A stretch of 64,000 nucleotides of DNA from assembly GCF_000003195.3 (NCBI RefSeq), contig NC_012879.2, positions 22,991,367 to 23,055,366 on the forward strand. Reading direction: 5' to 3'. This document shows positions 11,801 to 21,036 of this stretch, one piece after another (the first letter of the stretch is position 1; the number at the start of each line of letters is the position of its first letter). The translations under genes and the position numbers were made by a program. Below the pieces are notes generated by a model that was given only the letters and a program-made list of their open reading frames with translations, was not told where the DNA came from and made no database searches. The stretch comes from Sorghum bicolor (lineage: Eukaryota > Streptophyta > Magnoliopsida > Poales > Poaceae).

Positions 11801-12248
11801 CGAACTTGGCTTTCTCTTTATCACTTTCACATTCTCTTTGTGCATCACGGATGGCATCACCAAAAGCATCATCGCCCCGATCATCTTCTGCCGCTACCTG
11901 TTCATCATTATCTCCCTCTATTGCAACATCATTGAAGCCACCGTACTGAGCAATAATATTGGCATGGTCCAATTCTTCTTCTTCTTCTCCTTCACCTTCA
12001 ACCATTATAATCCCGCTTTCTCCATGTTTGGTCCAACAAATATAGTTTGGTACGAAACCAGACTTTAATAAGTGCGAATGAAGAGTTCTTGAGTTAGAAT
12101 ATTCCGTCAAATTCTTGCACACGGCACATGGACAACACATGAAACCGTCCCTCTTATTTGTCTCGGCCACACTTAAGAAATAGTGCATGCCATTAATGAA
12201 CTCTTCGGAGCGCCGATCGGCATTATACATCCAATTACGTGTTACCAT
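8875..12248 (-). pseudogene. CACTA TNP2 transposase with DUF4218/DUF4216 C-terminal regions (disabled)
   Basis: One long minus-strand frame. The ATG at 12248 directly follows an ATGCAG splice acceptor, which decides the start (MVTRNWMYN). In order it holds a transposase-associated domain (cysteines in 'CCPCAVC'), an acidic linker, a TNP2/Transposase_21 core with the 'STDGMNPF' motif carrying a likely catalytic Asp, DUF4218 ('PPSFFDIMTHLLVHL', 'FPFERFMG') and DUF4216 ('WCQWVK', 'ILAADVSQVFYVKD'). The frame is broken by in-frame stops TGA 10440-10442, TAG 10071-10073 and TGA 9768-9770, each one C-to-T change from a sense codon, and by a 1-nt deletion near 9250 relative to copy A. The protein would catalyse cut-and-paste transposition; this copy cannot encode it whole. 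Confidence 0.88.
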
Positions 12249-12343
12249 CTGCATTAAATATAACATATATATTATGAAAACCATGCACACATATAGTTTC
12301 TCATCTTATTGCACAACATGTCTAAGATACATAGTTGATTAAT

Positions 12344-12866
12344 TCAGGAAAGCCTGGCTACAACAAATACAATCACAACTAGCACTAAAAAAACCAAAAC
12401 TAAAATACACTTAAGCAACATAATTAGTTCGCGTCCGATCCCAACTATAATAGATAGATCATTCGCTTGATCAACATCATTGAACTCCTTTCGTCGGTTC
12501 ACTGCCTCACCACCTTCAGCCTCAACCACCTGTGCAAAAGATTTCTTAATGTGTTCAATGTATTCTTCCTCCCAGTACCAACCTGTACATCCGCTGGTAC
12601 CGTCCCACTGAAATTAAAAGAGAGAATCAAAAGTTTAATTAATATCATTTAAAAAAATATTCACATATATAAGCAAATGTCTGGAAATAACTCACATTAC
12701 GATCCGGACACTTGTAGAATATACGACCCTTGTTTACTCCCTCTTTCGACACTTTGTACTCCATCACAGTCTTCTGCCCACACTTGCCACAAGTAATGAG
12801 AGGGAGTTCCGGCCGGTATCGCTTTTGAACCCGTTGAGAGACCGAAGACCCGGTCACGGTTGCCAT
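12344..12866 (-). CDS. GRF-type zinc finger protein with C-terminal membrane segment (two exons), inside CACTA copy C
   Basis: Exon 1 is 12866-12696 (MATVTGSSVSQ...), the intron is 12695-12608 with GT...AG ends (GTGAG / TTTCAG), and exon 2 is 12607-12344. The junction is in phase 0 and gives a protein of about 144 residues. It has the GRF zinc finger pattern: CxxC (CGKC, about residues 26-29), then GRIFYKCP (about 47-54) and, right after the junction, 'WDGTSGC' as the fourth ligand. A short charged helix follows, and residues about 118-142 are strongly hydrophobic (a C-terminal anchor). GRF fingers bind single-stranded or structured nucleic acid in other proteins (family knowledge). It lies between the transposase and the 5' hairpins in the same orientation, so it belongs to the element and may be expressed from its promoter. 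No disabling change was seen. Confidence 0.75.
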
Positions 12867-13429
12867 CTACTATCCATACTCAATTTTTAAACAATTATAA
12901 ATTCCACATTTACTAGTAAACATGTATGATTAAAGAAGAACCTAATAATATCCTTTATTTGTCTAGTTACTTCAACAAATCTTCTAAATTATACAATGGA
13001 CATTATGTAGTAATAAAAATAAATCAAGTGATATTAACAAACCAATTAATTTAAACTATCCTACTTTCTAAGATCATAAAAAGATATTATAATTCATTCT
13101 TGCAAACTACATTAATACTAGGTCAACCATGAAATATGATATATATATATATGGATACTAATTCATGTGAATGATTCAAAATAACAAAGTGGATTTGAGC
13201 TAAAAATAATGGGAACATCACAAGCCAAAAACAACATGAAAAAGATAAGAAAGACAAAAGTTAGTCACCTCCAAACACGAAGAAACGATGATGGAGTCGA
13301 AGAAGATCAACGATGGGCGTTGGAGATGAAGAACAAATGAAGAACAAGGAAGAAGAAGCTCCAAGAACAACAATGGTGAATGGTGCTCTCGGTTTCAAAT
13401 GGGCAGAGAGGAGGAGGGATCCGGCCTAT
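12867..13429 (-). other. Upstream region and probable non-coding leader exon of CACTA copy C
   Basis: 12870-13260 is AT-rich without genes. 13270-13430 on the minus strand is CT-rich ('cttcttcttccttgttcttc') and ends at a donor-like GGAG|GTGACT near 13268, as expected for a 5' leader exon. A weak TATA-like TTTATAGG (minus) lies near 13425, at the hairpin boundary, in the same position as in copies A and B. Confidence 0.45.
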
Positions 13430-13575
13430 AAACCGGACCTTTAGCATCGGTTCACGGCAAAAACCGGTGCTAAAGGGTGACCCTTTAGCACCGGTTTGTA
13501 AAGCTAAAGGCTTTGCCTCGGCCCGTGGCGCTGGCCGGTGCTAAAGGGGTCTTTAATCCCGGGCCGTAAAAAGGC
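13430..13575. repeat. CACTA subterminal hairpin block, copy C 5' end
   Basis: Inverted repeats 'ggaccctttagcaccgg'-like and 'ccggtgctaaagg' plus 'cccgggccg' hairpins, diverged from those of copies A and B. No TAGTG terminus is seen immediately to the right, so the outermost end may be lost. Confidence 0.75.
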
Positions 13576-14060
13576 CGAGGTTTTTGGCTATTTTAGACAT
13601 CGACCAATGTCTCATTACGTTAAGGACTGATTTTGGCCCCCAACTAAGTCGAAACTAACTGAAAATGTTTTTGCAGGAAAATGCGCTAACCAGGCAAGAT
13701 CACCCTGTCAAACGAGAGTTGTCATAATAGGCTGTGCACGTGGCCATATATTCCATAGCAGTTAGAAGATCCAGAGAGTCTCCGCACACGATTCACTAGT
13801 ATAACACCAGACTGATAGTTTCAAAAAAAAAAAACACCAGACTGGTCCTACCTGTTTTGTTTAGGAGTAGTGTATCAGCAGATAATATTTTCATACGCTG
13901 ACGCTGGGTTGTCGTAGACGTGGGTGTTTGATTGATTTTTGCAGCGACGGTGATCCCAAATCCCAATCTGTTCGCTGCGCTGCGCACAGTGTACGTGGGG
14001 ACCGGCCGTACATAAATGAAATGGGATGGGCATGACCTCCCTTCCAAGCTCGGGGATTAA
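13576..14060. other. No gene seen
   Basis: Mixed-composition sequence with a short A-tract at about 13822. I see no conserved coding frame. Confidence 0.5.
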
Positions 14061-14294
14061 GGTCTTGTTTAGTTCTAAAATTTTTTGTAAAATAAATTTT
14101 ATAAAATTTTTATTTGTATTTGATAAATATTATTTAATTATAAATTCAATATACTCAAAAGATTCGTTGCGTAAATTACAGATAAATTATATAGCTAGTT
14201 ATTTTTTATATTTAATGCTTTATATATTTACCGTAAAATTCAATATGACAAGACATTTTAAAAATTTTGCAATTTTTTTTTTACTAAACGGGCC
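14061..14294. mobile_element. Tourist-like MITE (234 bp) with TAA target duplication
   Basis: It begins GGTCTTGTTTAGTT, ends AACTAAACGGGCC-like (ttactaaacgggcc), and is flanked by TAA at 14058-14060 and 14295-14297. The 3-bp TAA/TTA duplication and GGCC-type inverted repeats fit PIF/Harbinger-derived Tourist MITEs. Internally AT-rich and non-coding. Confidence 0.8.
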
Positions 14295-14309
14295 TAAACA
14301 AAGCGGCCA

Positions 14310-14555
14310 TGGTCACCACTTGCGGTGCGCCCATCCATCCACCGCTCCCTCCTTAATTCCGCTTCCGCCTCTCCCCAAGTCACCATCCACCCACCTGCTC
14401 GACCCGCCCCGCCGGCCGCCCGCCTCTCTCCATTGCATCACGCCATCACCACGGCTCCTCCTCCACTTCTCTGCTCTCCCTCGCTGCGCCCAGTAGCGCC
14501 AAATCATTTTATCGGAGGCCATCGCCCGCCCTCGCCCCGCTGCTTCCAGGCCCTG
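14310..14555 (+). other. Candidate 5' untranslated exon of the lectin receptor kinase gene
   Basis: CT-rich, promoter-proximal sequence ('cctccttaattccgcttccg') ending in a donor-like CCCTGAG|GTGACC near 14553. The kinase ORF starts directly at a splice acceptor at 16896, so an upstream non-coding exon must exist; this is the best candidate I see. Inference only. Confidence 0.3.
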
Positions 14556-15428
14556 AGGTGACCACACTCTGCCCTGCTCTGGCCCCCCCTGCTTGCTTCT
14601 TCATCCCCCTTCTCTTGTGCCTGACGCCTCTCACAGCCCCCCTGATGTTCTTGCCTTCTTTTGGTTCATGTTTGATTGCTTGTTTTCTTCTCTACCATGT
14701 TTCCTTTTTACTCTGTATTAGCATCAGCGTCCTCCGTTGTTCTCTCCACTTTGGCGATATATACAGTACATACATAGACGGTCCGTGTCTTGCTTTAAGA
14801 CGATCTCGACTTTCAGGGTGTACTTTTTTTGTGGAATTGAGTGCCCCTTTCTCCACTACGGGGAGCAGACAGGGACAAGTCCCCCCAATCTCTTTCTGTG
14901 CACACAGAGAGTGACAAGACGTTCGTGACTGGGATTTCGAAATTCTTAGGGCTTCGATCTACCCAATTTCTGAATGGTTTAGCTGGTCGGATTCTCACGG
15001 TAATGGATTAGTAGCCTCCGAAAATTCCATCACTCGGCGCAATGGCTAGGCGTAATTACGAATGCGCCATAGCACCTGAAGCAGTTTTCTTTCTTTCTTT
15101 CTCTCTGGTTCGAGAATTCAGACTCTACCGTACTCTGCTTTAAGACTAATTCGTGGACTAGGGTTCTCAAGATAAGAAAGAAAAATTGGGGGAGGCAAGA
15201 AAGCAGTTTGAAACACCGACAGCTCTGGGAAGAGCAAATTGGAAGGGCGATGTGCGGTTAAACCACCTTGGTGGAATGTTAGGTGCTACTGCACATATTA
15301 TGATACTGTTATTATATACAAGGCTTTTTCCTCTAGCCCCTGCTTCGTGCTGCCTGCATAGTGCTTTGATGGTCGCAACGGTCACGGACTCTCGGTCTTC
15401 CGGACCTGGACACCACTCACCTTGTTTA

Positions 15429-15555
15429 GGGTGCGTTCGTTTGGAAGGGAACGGTGACCAGGAACCATTCCTACCAGGAATGCTAGTGTAATTTGTATAG
15501 TCAATTTTCACCAAGAATTATTCCTGGCTAGGAATGGCCTTAAACGAACGAGCCC
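15429..15555. mobile_element. Nested MITE 1 (127 bp), TTA target duplication
   Basis: Inverted ends GGGTGCGTTCGTTT and AAACGAACGAGCCC, flanked by TTA at 15426-15428 and 15556-15558. Contains an internal 'ccaggaaccattcct' hairpin. Tourist-like. Confidence 0.8.
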
Positions 15556-15605
15556 TTAGTTGGTGAAAAAATTTGGATTTGCACTTTTGTCCAATCATAA
15601 ACTAA

Positions 15606-15824
15606 GGCCTTGTTTATTTCACTCCAAAAAACTAAAAACTTTTCAAGATTCTCCGTCACATCGAATCTTGCGGCCTATGCATGGAGCATTAAATATAGAT
15701 GAAAACAAAAAATAATTGCACAGTTGCCTATAAATCGCGAGACGAATCTTTTAAGCCTAGTTACTCTATGATTGGACAATGTTTGGATCTAAATCCAAAA
15801 AAAAATTTGGATCTAAACAAGGCC
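15606..15824. mobile_element. Nested MITE 2 (219 bp), TAA target duplication
   Basis: Ends GGCCTTGTTTA and TAAACAAGGCC are perfect inverted repeats, flanked by TAA at 15603-15605 and 15825-15827. Same family as its host MITE. Confidence 0.85.
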
Positions 15825-16896
15825 TAACTAGGCTCAAAAGATTCGTCTCGCAAATTGCAGACAAACTGTGTAATTAGTTATTTTTTAATCTATATTTAAT
15901 GCTCCATACATATATTCAAAGATTCGATGTAACGGAGAATCTTGAAATAAATTTGGATTTTGAGGTGAACTAAACAAGGCCTCAAAAGAGTTGATTGATG
16001 CCAACACCCTGTGGTCTATTGATTTCATGCTTTTTGGTGGCAAATTGGTTGCAGATAGGGAACTGCTCATTACCTTTGCCCTGATTTTTCTTTGTTTCTT
16101 TTTTAGGAAAAAGGAAATGCCCCTTTTTCTCTCAATTATATTGTTTTTGGATTACCAATTTGCCATTATTCATTCCTTGTATCTGTTTCTGGAAGGTAGT
16201 CTGTCTGGGACTCAACTGAACTGTCAAATGTTAGTAAAGGAGGTTGAGAAACCAGTACGAAGCTTTATCAGGAATTGCTTCCACTCAAGGTAGGTTAATG
16301 ATCTCTTGTTCCAGCCACTCATGAGGGTAAATTTTATGATGATGACCCTTTTCTATTATATTTTAATACATTAGAACAAAAGGTCAAAACTGCTTATGAA
16401 TTAACTAGTTCATGCTGAGTGTCTTGAAGAAAATGTGAATTAGTACATTTCCTTTACAAAACAAATGGCTAATCCCAATATTCCAATAGTCACTTTGTGC
16501 CACATTTTTCCATCTATACTACTGTTCTCAGAAGCATGATTAGTTTTGAAATCAGCCTGCATCTGCCATGCCACTTAATAAGGAAAATAAAACATCTAGC
16601 CAAAGCCTGCACTACATTCTAATTATACTAATGAACTTGAATATAATAAAGCTTCCCTTATAAAAAAACATTCTAATTATACTACATAATTATCACGTGC
16701 AATCTGTTATGGATTGCCTTAGAATTTTGCATGCTTGCTTCTGAATTTACATGCAAATTAGTGAGGAAACCTGTTGAAATAAATGCCACGAGATGCAACC
16801 TGCAAAGCTGTATTGTTCAATCTGCTAGTCTAAGAATCCAAGACTTCCTCCATTCCCAACTGATTTTCTAACCGTGCACATTCTTAAATGCTTCAG

Positions 16897-19413
16897 ATGG
16901 AGGGAATGAGTGGATGGTTGTGGAAGGCTACGCTCATGGAAATTCCGAACAAACATCACAGCCCACCAAAATGCTCAGTTATACTATGGGTGCTTGCCAT
17001 AGCCAACCTCTGGATAATGTGCAGCAGCAGTACCCAGAAGCAAGTTCTCATGCCAGGGTTCAGCGCCTCAGAAATGGATTACATTGATAACGATGGGAAG
17101 TTTCTTCTCTCCAATGGCTCTGTCTTTGGCTTTGGCTTTGTCACCATCAGTGTGTCAGACAGCACATCCTACATTCTTGCAGTAGTCCACTTGGCCACCA
17201 CTTCTATTGTCTGGTCTGCGAATGCTAACTCTCCAGTTTCTCATTCAGACAACTTTGTTTTTGACAAGGATGGCAATGCCTACCTGCAGTCTGGAGGTTC
17301 CACGGTCTGGACTGCTAATATCTCCGGCAAGGGGGCCACCTCTATGCAGTTGCTAGACACGGGCAATCTTTTAGTGTTTGGCAAGGACGGCTCTTCACCT
17401 CTGTGGCAGAGTTTCAGCCATCCAACAGACACACTTCTGTCTGGACAGAACTTTGTTGAGGGGATGAGTTTGGTGAGCCATTCCAATGCACAGAACATGA
17501 CCTATACACTTCAGATCAAATCTGGGGACATGTTGTTGTATGCAGGCTTACAGATGCCCCAACCGTACTGGTCCGCTCTGCAGGATAACAGGATGATCAT
17601 CGACAAGAATGGCAACAACAACATATACTCTGCAAACCTGAGTTCAGGTTCCTGGTCGTTTTATGATCAATCAGGGCTCCTTCAATCACAGCTTGTCATT
17701 GCACAGCAGCAGGGTGATGCTAACACCACACTGGCTGCTGTCCTCGGTGATGATGGTTTGATTAACTTCTATAGGCTCCAGAGTGTGAATGGAAAGAGTG
17801 CTCTTCCTATCACAGTTCCGCAGGACTCGTGTGACATGCCTGCCCACTGCAAGCCGTACTCCATTTGCAACAGCGGGACAGGGTGCCAGTGTCCTTCAGC
17901 CCTCAGCTCCTATGCAAACTGCGACCCTGGCATCATATCACCATGCAACACAAAGGACAAGTTTCAGCTGGTTCAACTGGACAGTGGTGTTGGGTATGTT
18001 GGCACTAGATTCACATCGCCTGTGCCCAAGACAAACCTCACAGGATGCAAGAATGCTTGCATGGGTAACTGCTCATGCATTGCTGTATTCTTCGACCAAA
18101 GTTCAGGAAATTGCTTCCTTTTCGACCAGATTGGAAGCTTGCAACAGAAAGATGGAGGTAAGAGTAGTTTTGCATCTTTCATTAAGGTATCAAGCGGTAA
18201 TCGTGGCACAGGGCAAGGTGGTAGTGACAATGGTAGGCTCACCATCGTAATAGTTGTCATTATAGTTGGAACTTTGGCTGTCATAGGGGTCCTTGTGTAT
18301 GTTGGTTTCTGCATTTACCGAAGGAGTCACCATACACCCTCACATGATGCTGGTTCATCAGAAGATGATGGTTTCCTGCAAACTATATCAGGAGCACCGA
18401 CACGGTATACTTACAGGGAGCTCCAGGATGCGACAAACAACTTCTCAGACAAGCTTGGCCAGGGAGGGTTTGGATCTGTGTATCTTGGTACACTGCCTGA
18501 TGGCAGTCGCATCGCTGTAAAGAAACTAGAGGGCATAGGACAAGGGAAAAAAGAATTCCGTTCTGAGGTGACCATCATTGGCAGCATACATCACATCCAT
18601 CTTGTTAAACTCCGAGGCTTTTGTGCTGAGGGAGCACACAGGCTTCTTGCATACGAATACATGGCAAAAGGGTCTCTAGATAGATGGATTTTCCAAAGAA
18701 ACAATGATTCCTCCCTGCTGGACTGGGACACGAGGTTTAACATTGCCCTTGGAACAGCCAAGGGGTTGGCATACCTCCACCAGGACTGTGAGTCAAAGAT
18801 CATTCACTGTGACATCAAACCTGAGAATGTCCTCCTTGATGACAACTTCCTCGCAAAGGTGTCAGACTTTGGCCTCGCCAAGTTAATGACCAGGGAGCAG
18901 AGCCATGTGTTCACGACACTCAGAGGCACGCGGGGCTACCTTGCACCTGAATGGATCACCAACTATGCCATCTCAGAGAAGAGCGACGTGTACAGCTACG
19001 GGATGGTTCTCCTTGAGATAATCAGTGGGAGGAAGAGCTATGATCCTGTGGAAGGCTCGGAGAAAGCTCACTTCCCCTCCTATGCTTTTAAGAAGCTGGA
19101 AGAAGGCGATCTCCGTGATATCTCCGACTCCAAGCTAAAATACAAGGACCAGGATAACCGAGTTGAGATGGCAATCAAGGTGGCCCTGTGGTGCATTCAG
19201 GAGGACTTCTATCAGAGGCCATCCATGTCGAAGGTTGTCCAGATGCTGGAAGGCGTCTGCGACGTGCCCCAGCCACCAATATCTTCGCATATCGGATACC
19301 GGCTGTACACGAATGCTTTCAAATCTAGCAGCGAAGAGGGCACGTCATCTGGGATGTCAGACTACAACAGTGATGCTTTACTTTCTGCTGTGCGGCTCTC
19401 TGGGCCCAGGTGA
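16897..19413 (+). CDS. G-type lectin S-receptor-like serine/threonine kinase (SD2-5-like)
   Basis: A single coding exon of about 838 residues. The frame is open from an ATG at 16888, but 'CTTCAG' immediately before 16897 is a splice acceptor, so I choose 16897. Numbering from 16888: a hydrophobic signal segment at about 30-47, B-type mannose-lectin domain at about 60-170, EGF-like cysteines at about 310-350 ('CDMPAHC', 'CQCP'), PAN-like domain at about 370-415, transmembrane helix at about 450-475, and a kinase domain at about 520-800. The kinase has GQGGFGSVY (524-532), Lys 545, HCD at 640-642 in place of HRD, DFG at 660-662 and GTRGYLAPEW. HCD makes it a non-RD kinase, common among receptor kinases linked to immunity. 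It would sit in the plasma membrane and relay an extracellular signal. The frame is intact and this is the only clear host gene here. Confidence 0.95.
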   Translation: MEGMSGWLWKATLMEIPNKHHSPPKCSVILWVLAIANLWIMCSSSTQKQVLMPGFSASEMDYIDNDGKFLLSNGSVFGFGFVTISVSDSTSYILAVVHLATTSIVWSANANSPVSHSDNFVFDKDGNAYLQSGGSTVWTANISGKGATSMQLLDTGNLLVFGKDGSSPLWQSFSHPTDTLLSGQNFVEGMSLVSHSNAQNMTYTLQIKSGDMLLYAGLQMPQPYWSALQDNRMIIDKNGNNNIYSANLSSGSWSFYDQSGLLQSQLVIAQQQGDANTTLAAVLGDDGLINFYRLQSVNGKSALPITVPQDSCDMPAHCKPYSICNSGTGCQCPSALSSYANCDPGIISPCNTKDKFQLVQLDSGVGYVGTRFTSPVPKTNLTGCKNACMGNCSCIAVFFDQSSGNCFLFDQIGSLQQKDGGKSSFASFIKVSSGNRGTGQGGSDNGRLTIVIVVIIVGTLAVIGVLVYVGFCIYRRSHHTPSHDAGSSEDDGFLQTISGAPTRYTYRELQDATNNFSDKLGQGGFGSVYLGTLPDGSRIAVKKLEGIGQGKKEFRSEVTIIGSIHHIHLVKLRGFCAEGAHRLLAYEYMAKGSLDRWIFQRNNDSSLLDWDTRFNIALGTAKGLAYLHQDCESKIIHCDIKPENVLLDDNFLAKVSDFGLAKLMTREQSHVFTTLRGTRGYLAPEWITNYAISEKSDVYSYGMVLLEIISGRKSYDPVEGSEKAHFPSYAFKKLEEGDLRDISDSKLKYKDQDNRVEMAIKVALWCIQEDFYQRPSMSKVVQMLEGVCDVPQPPISSHIGYRLYTNAFKSSSEEGTSSGMSDYNSDALLSAVRLSGPR

Positions 19414-20326
19414 TATGATTATGTACATTGCTCTGCTTTAGTTAGCATGATGATGAATTGATGATGTCCAATTTTGGGGGAAAGCCATTCGTTTGTGTTC
19501 GTAGTCATGTATATATATGTTGAAAGTTTGAGGTGTTTAGTTCGAATTTTCTGAAATGCCCATATGGGGCACAATTTGACCCCTTAGATAGAAAACTCAG
19601 TTGGCAATTTTGCAATTGTACACCAAAAAAAAAGAAATAAAACAAATTAATGTCGAAGCTATGATCAGGTTTATATACCAGGATTTGGAAATTACAATAC
19701 TGGCTGACTTTGATCAGATTCGTTCTAGTGTATTGTTACTTGTTAGTGAAGGATGCCTGGGAGATTTGCCCAATCCGGTGCACCATAAGTCCATAGTCCC
19801 ATACTGATGATAACTATGCCCTCTAGTTCTATAATTTTCTGAACTTCGTCCAAACCACTAACAAACTGTCATATGCAGCCCATTGTGCATGTACATTCAT
19901 TAGCGCTAAGAAGCAGATATGGTAGAGAAAATGTTATGGATGCAAGCATGCATGCCAAGGATACTATGCGTGTCGATAGTGCTTAGGTACCCTACTCCTG
20001 ATTAGACTATTTTTAGTGAAAAAAATGTTTAAAAGGGATAAAGTAAATGTTACCCCATCTGCTTCAAATTATAACTCGTTTTTGGGTTTTTGGCAAAATA
20101 TTTTATAATTTCAAACTAAAAGCATCTCTAGAAGTTTGGTAAAACAACTTCTTATCTTGATTTTTTAGCAAAAAGAGAAAAAACCCCCTCTAACAGTTTG
20201 GTAAAAGAAGTACTTAAAAATAAAAAGTTGTTAAATATCCTCCTCAACTCATAAGTTTGCAAAGTGGATAGAACTCCATATTTCTATAGTAAAAGATATG
20301 CTCTAGTATAATAAATAGAGCATCTC
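19414..20326. other. 3' flank of the kinase gene, no further gene
   Basis: AT-rich 3' UTR and intergenic DNA. I see no conserved frame. Confidence 0.6.
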
Positions 20327-21036
20327 CAAGAAATTAGCCAAGATATTAGCAAAATCATTTTCTAAACGTAACTTTAGCTATTGTTAAAGAAAAAACGTTT
20401 CTAATAGTAGCTCTCCATCCCATCTTAGAGCATCTCCAAGAGATTAGTCAAATAGACTAGCTAAATTTACTAATTTAGCTACTCTCTAAAATAGATTTAA
20501 CAAAAAAATTAGAGTACTATAACATACTCTATAAACAATGGCTAGTAAGGTAGGGTATCGAAAAGTAGAGAGCAAATAAGGTGAGATAGAGAGATACTAA
20601 GTTTATAGAGTCGTTTACTGGAGACATTTTCCTTCAACAATAGCTAAATTTATCTTTAGAAAATGGTTTGGCTAATCTCTTGGAGATGCTTTTATTTGCT
20701 CTCTACTTTTGGATAGCCTACCTTAGGCCAGTCTCAATGCACAGTTTCATGGCACAGTTACCAAGACTCTAAACTAGTTAACCGAGCCAGATGAGTTTTA
20801 TGGGGATGAAACTCTTCTCTCATCTGATGAAACTCCTTCATTTAATGATCCTGCCAAGTCAGCAATTTTGCTTATGTGGCACCGTATTTAATGTGCATGA
20901 CACTCTCATGAAACATGCATTGAGACTGGCCTTACTAGTCATCTTTTATAGAGTTTGTTGGAGTACTCAAATATTTTTTTGTCAAATTTATTTTAAAGAG
21001 TAGCAGTGTTTTTAGCTAATCTCTTGGAGATGCTCT
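20327..21036. mobile_element. Two interleaved long-hairpin MITEs ('GAGCATCTCCAAGAGATTAG' type)
   Basis: Ends reading AGAGCATCTCCAAGA(A/G)ATTAG occur at 20327 and 20427; their inverses end at 20690 and 21036. By inner sequence the arm at 20327 pairs with the arm ending at 20690, and the arm at 20427 with the arm ending at 21036, so the arms alternate rather than nest. Non-coding. Confidence 0.7.
20726..20931. mobile_element. Tourist-like MITE (206 bp), TTA target duplication
   Basis: Inverted ends GGCCAGTCTCAATGCA and TGCATTGAGACTGGCC, flanked by TTA at 20723-20725 and 20932-20934. It lies within the right arm of the hairpin MITE described above. Confidence 0.88.

Larger units (their letters stand above)
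1..13575 (-). mobile_element. Cluster of three head-to-tail CACTA (En/Spm-type) elements
   Basis: Three copies of one CACTA family lie in tandem, all oriented to the left. Copy A runs from the window edge to about 2565, copy B from about 2772 to 6245, and copy C from about 6458 to 13575. Each reads (5' to 3' on the minus strand) as GC-rich hairpin block, TATA box, leader exon, AT-rich intron, transposase-related coding sequence and 660-bp tandem array. Assignment to CACTA rests on the TNP2-type transposase in copy C and on subterminal hairpins of the 'CCTTTAGCACCGG' kind, which are typical of grass CACTA elements. I did not find CACTA/TAGTG terminal repeats or a 3-bp target duplication at any boundary. 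Confidence 0.8.
15418..15981. mobile_element. Tourist-like MITE carrying two nested MITEs
   Basis: The outer element starts at a decayed GGCCTTGTTTA (seen as cacCTTGTTTA) and ends TGAACTAAACAAGGCC at 15981. It is interrupted at 15429-15555 and 15606-15824. Removing each insert and one copy of its target duplication joins the outer sequence smoothly, and the rejoined halves read as a typical grass MITE of this family. Confidence 0.75.

Noticed and set aside
10605..12068. Plus-strand frames opposite the TNP2 transposase
   Set aside because: Shadow frames of a clearly recognisable minus-strand protein.
17280..18314. Minus-strand and alternative-frame ORFs within the receptor kinase
   Set aside because: Overlap a conserved multi-domain protein in another frame and show no domain.
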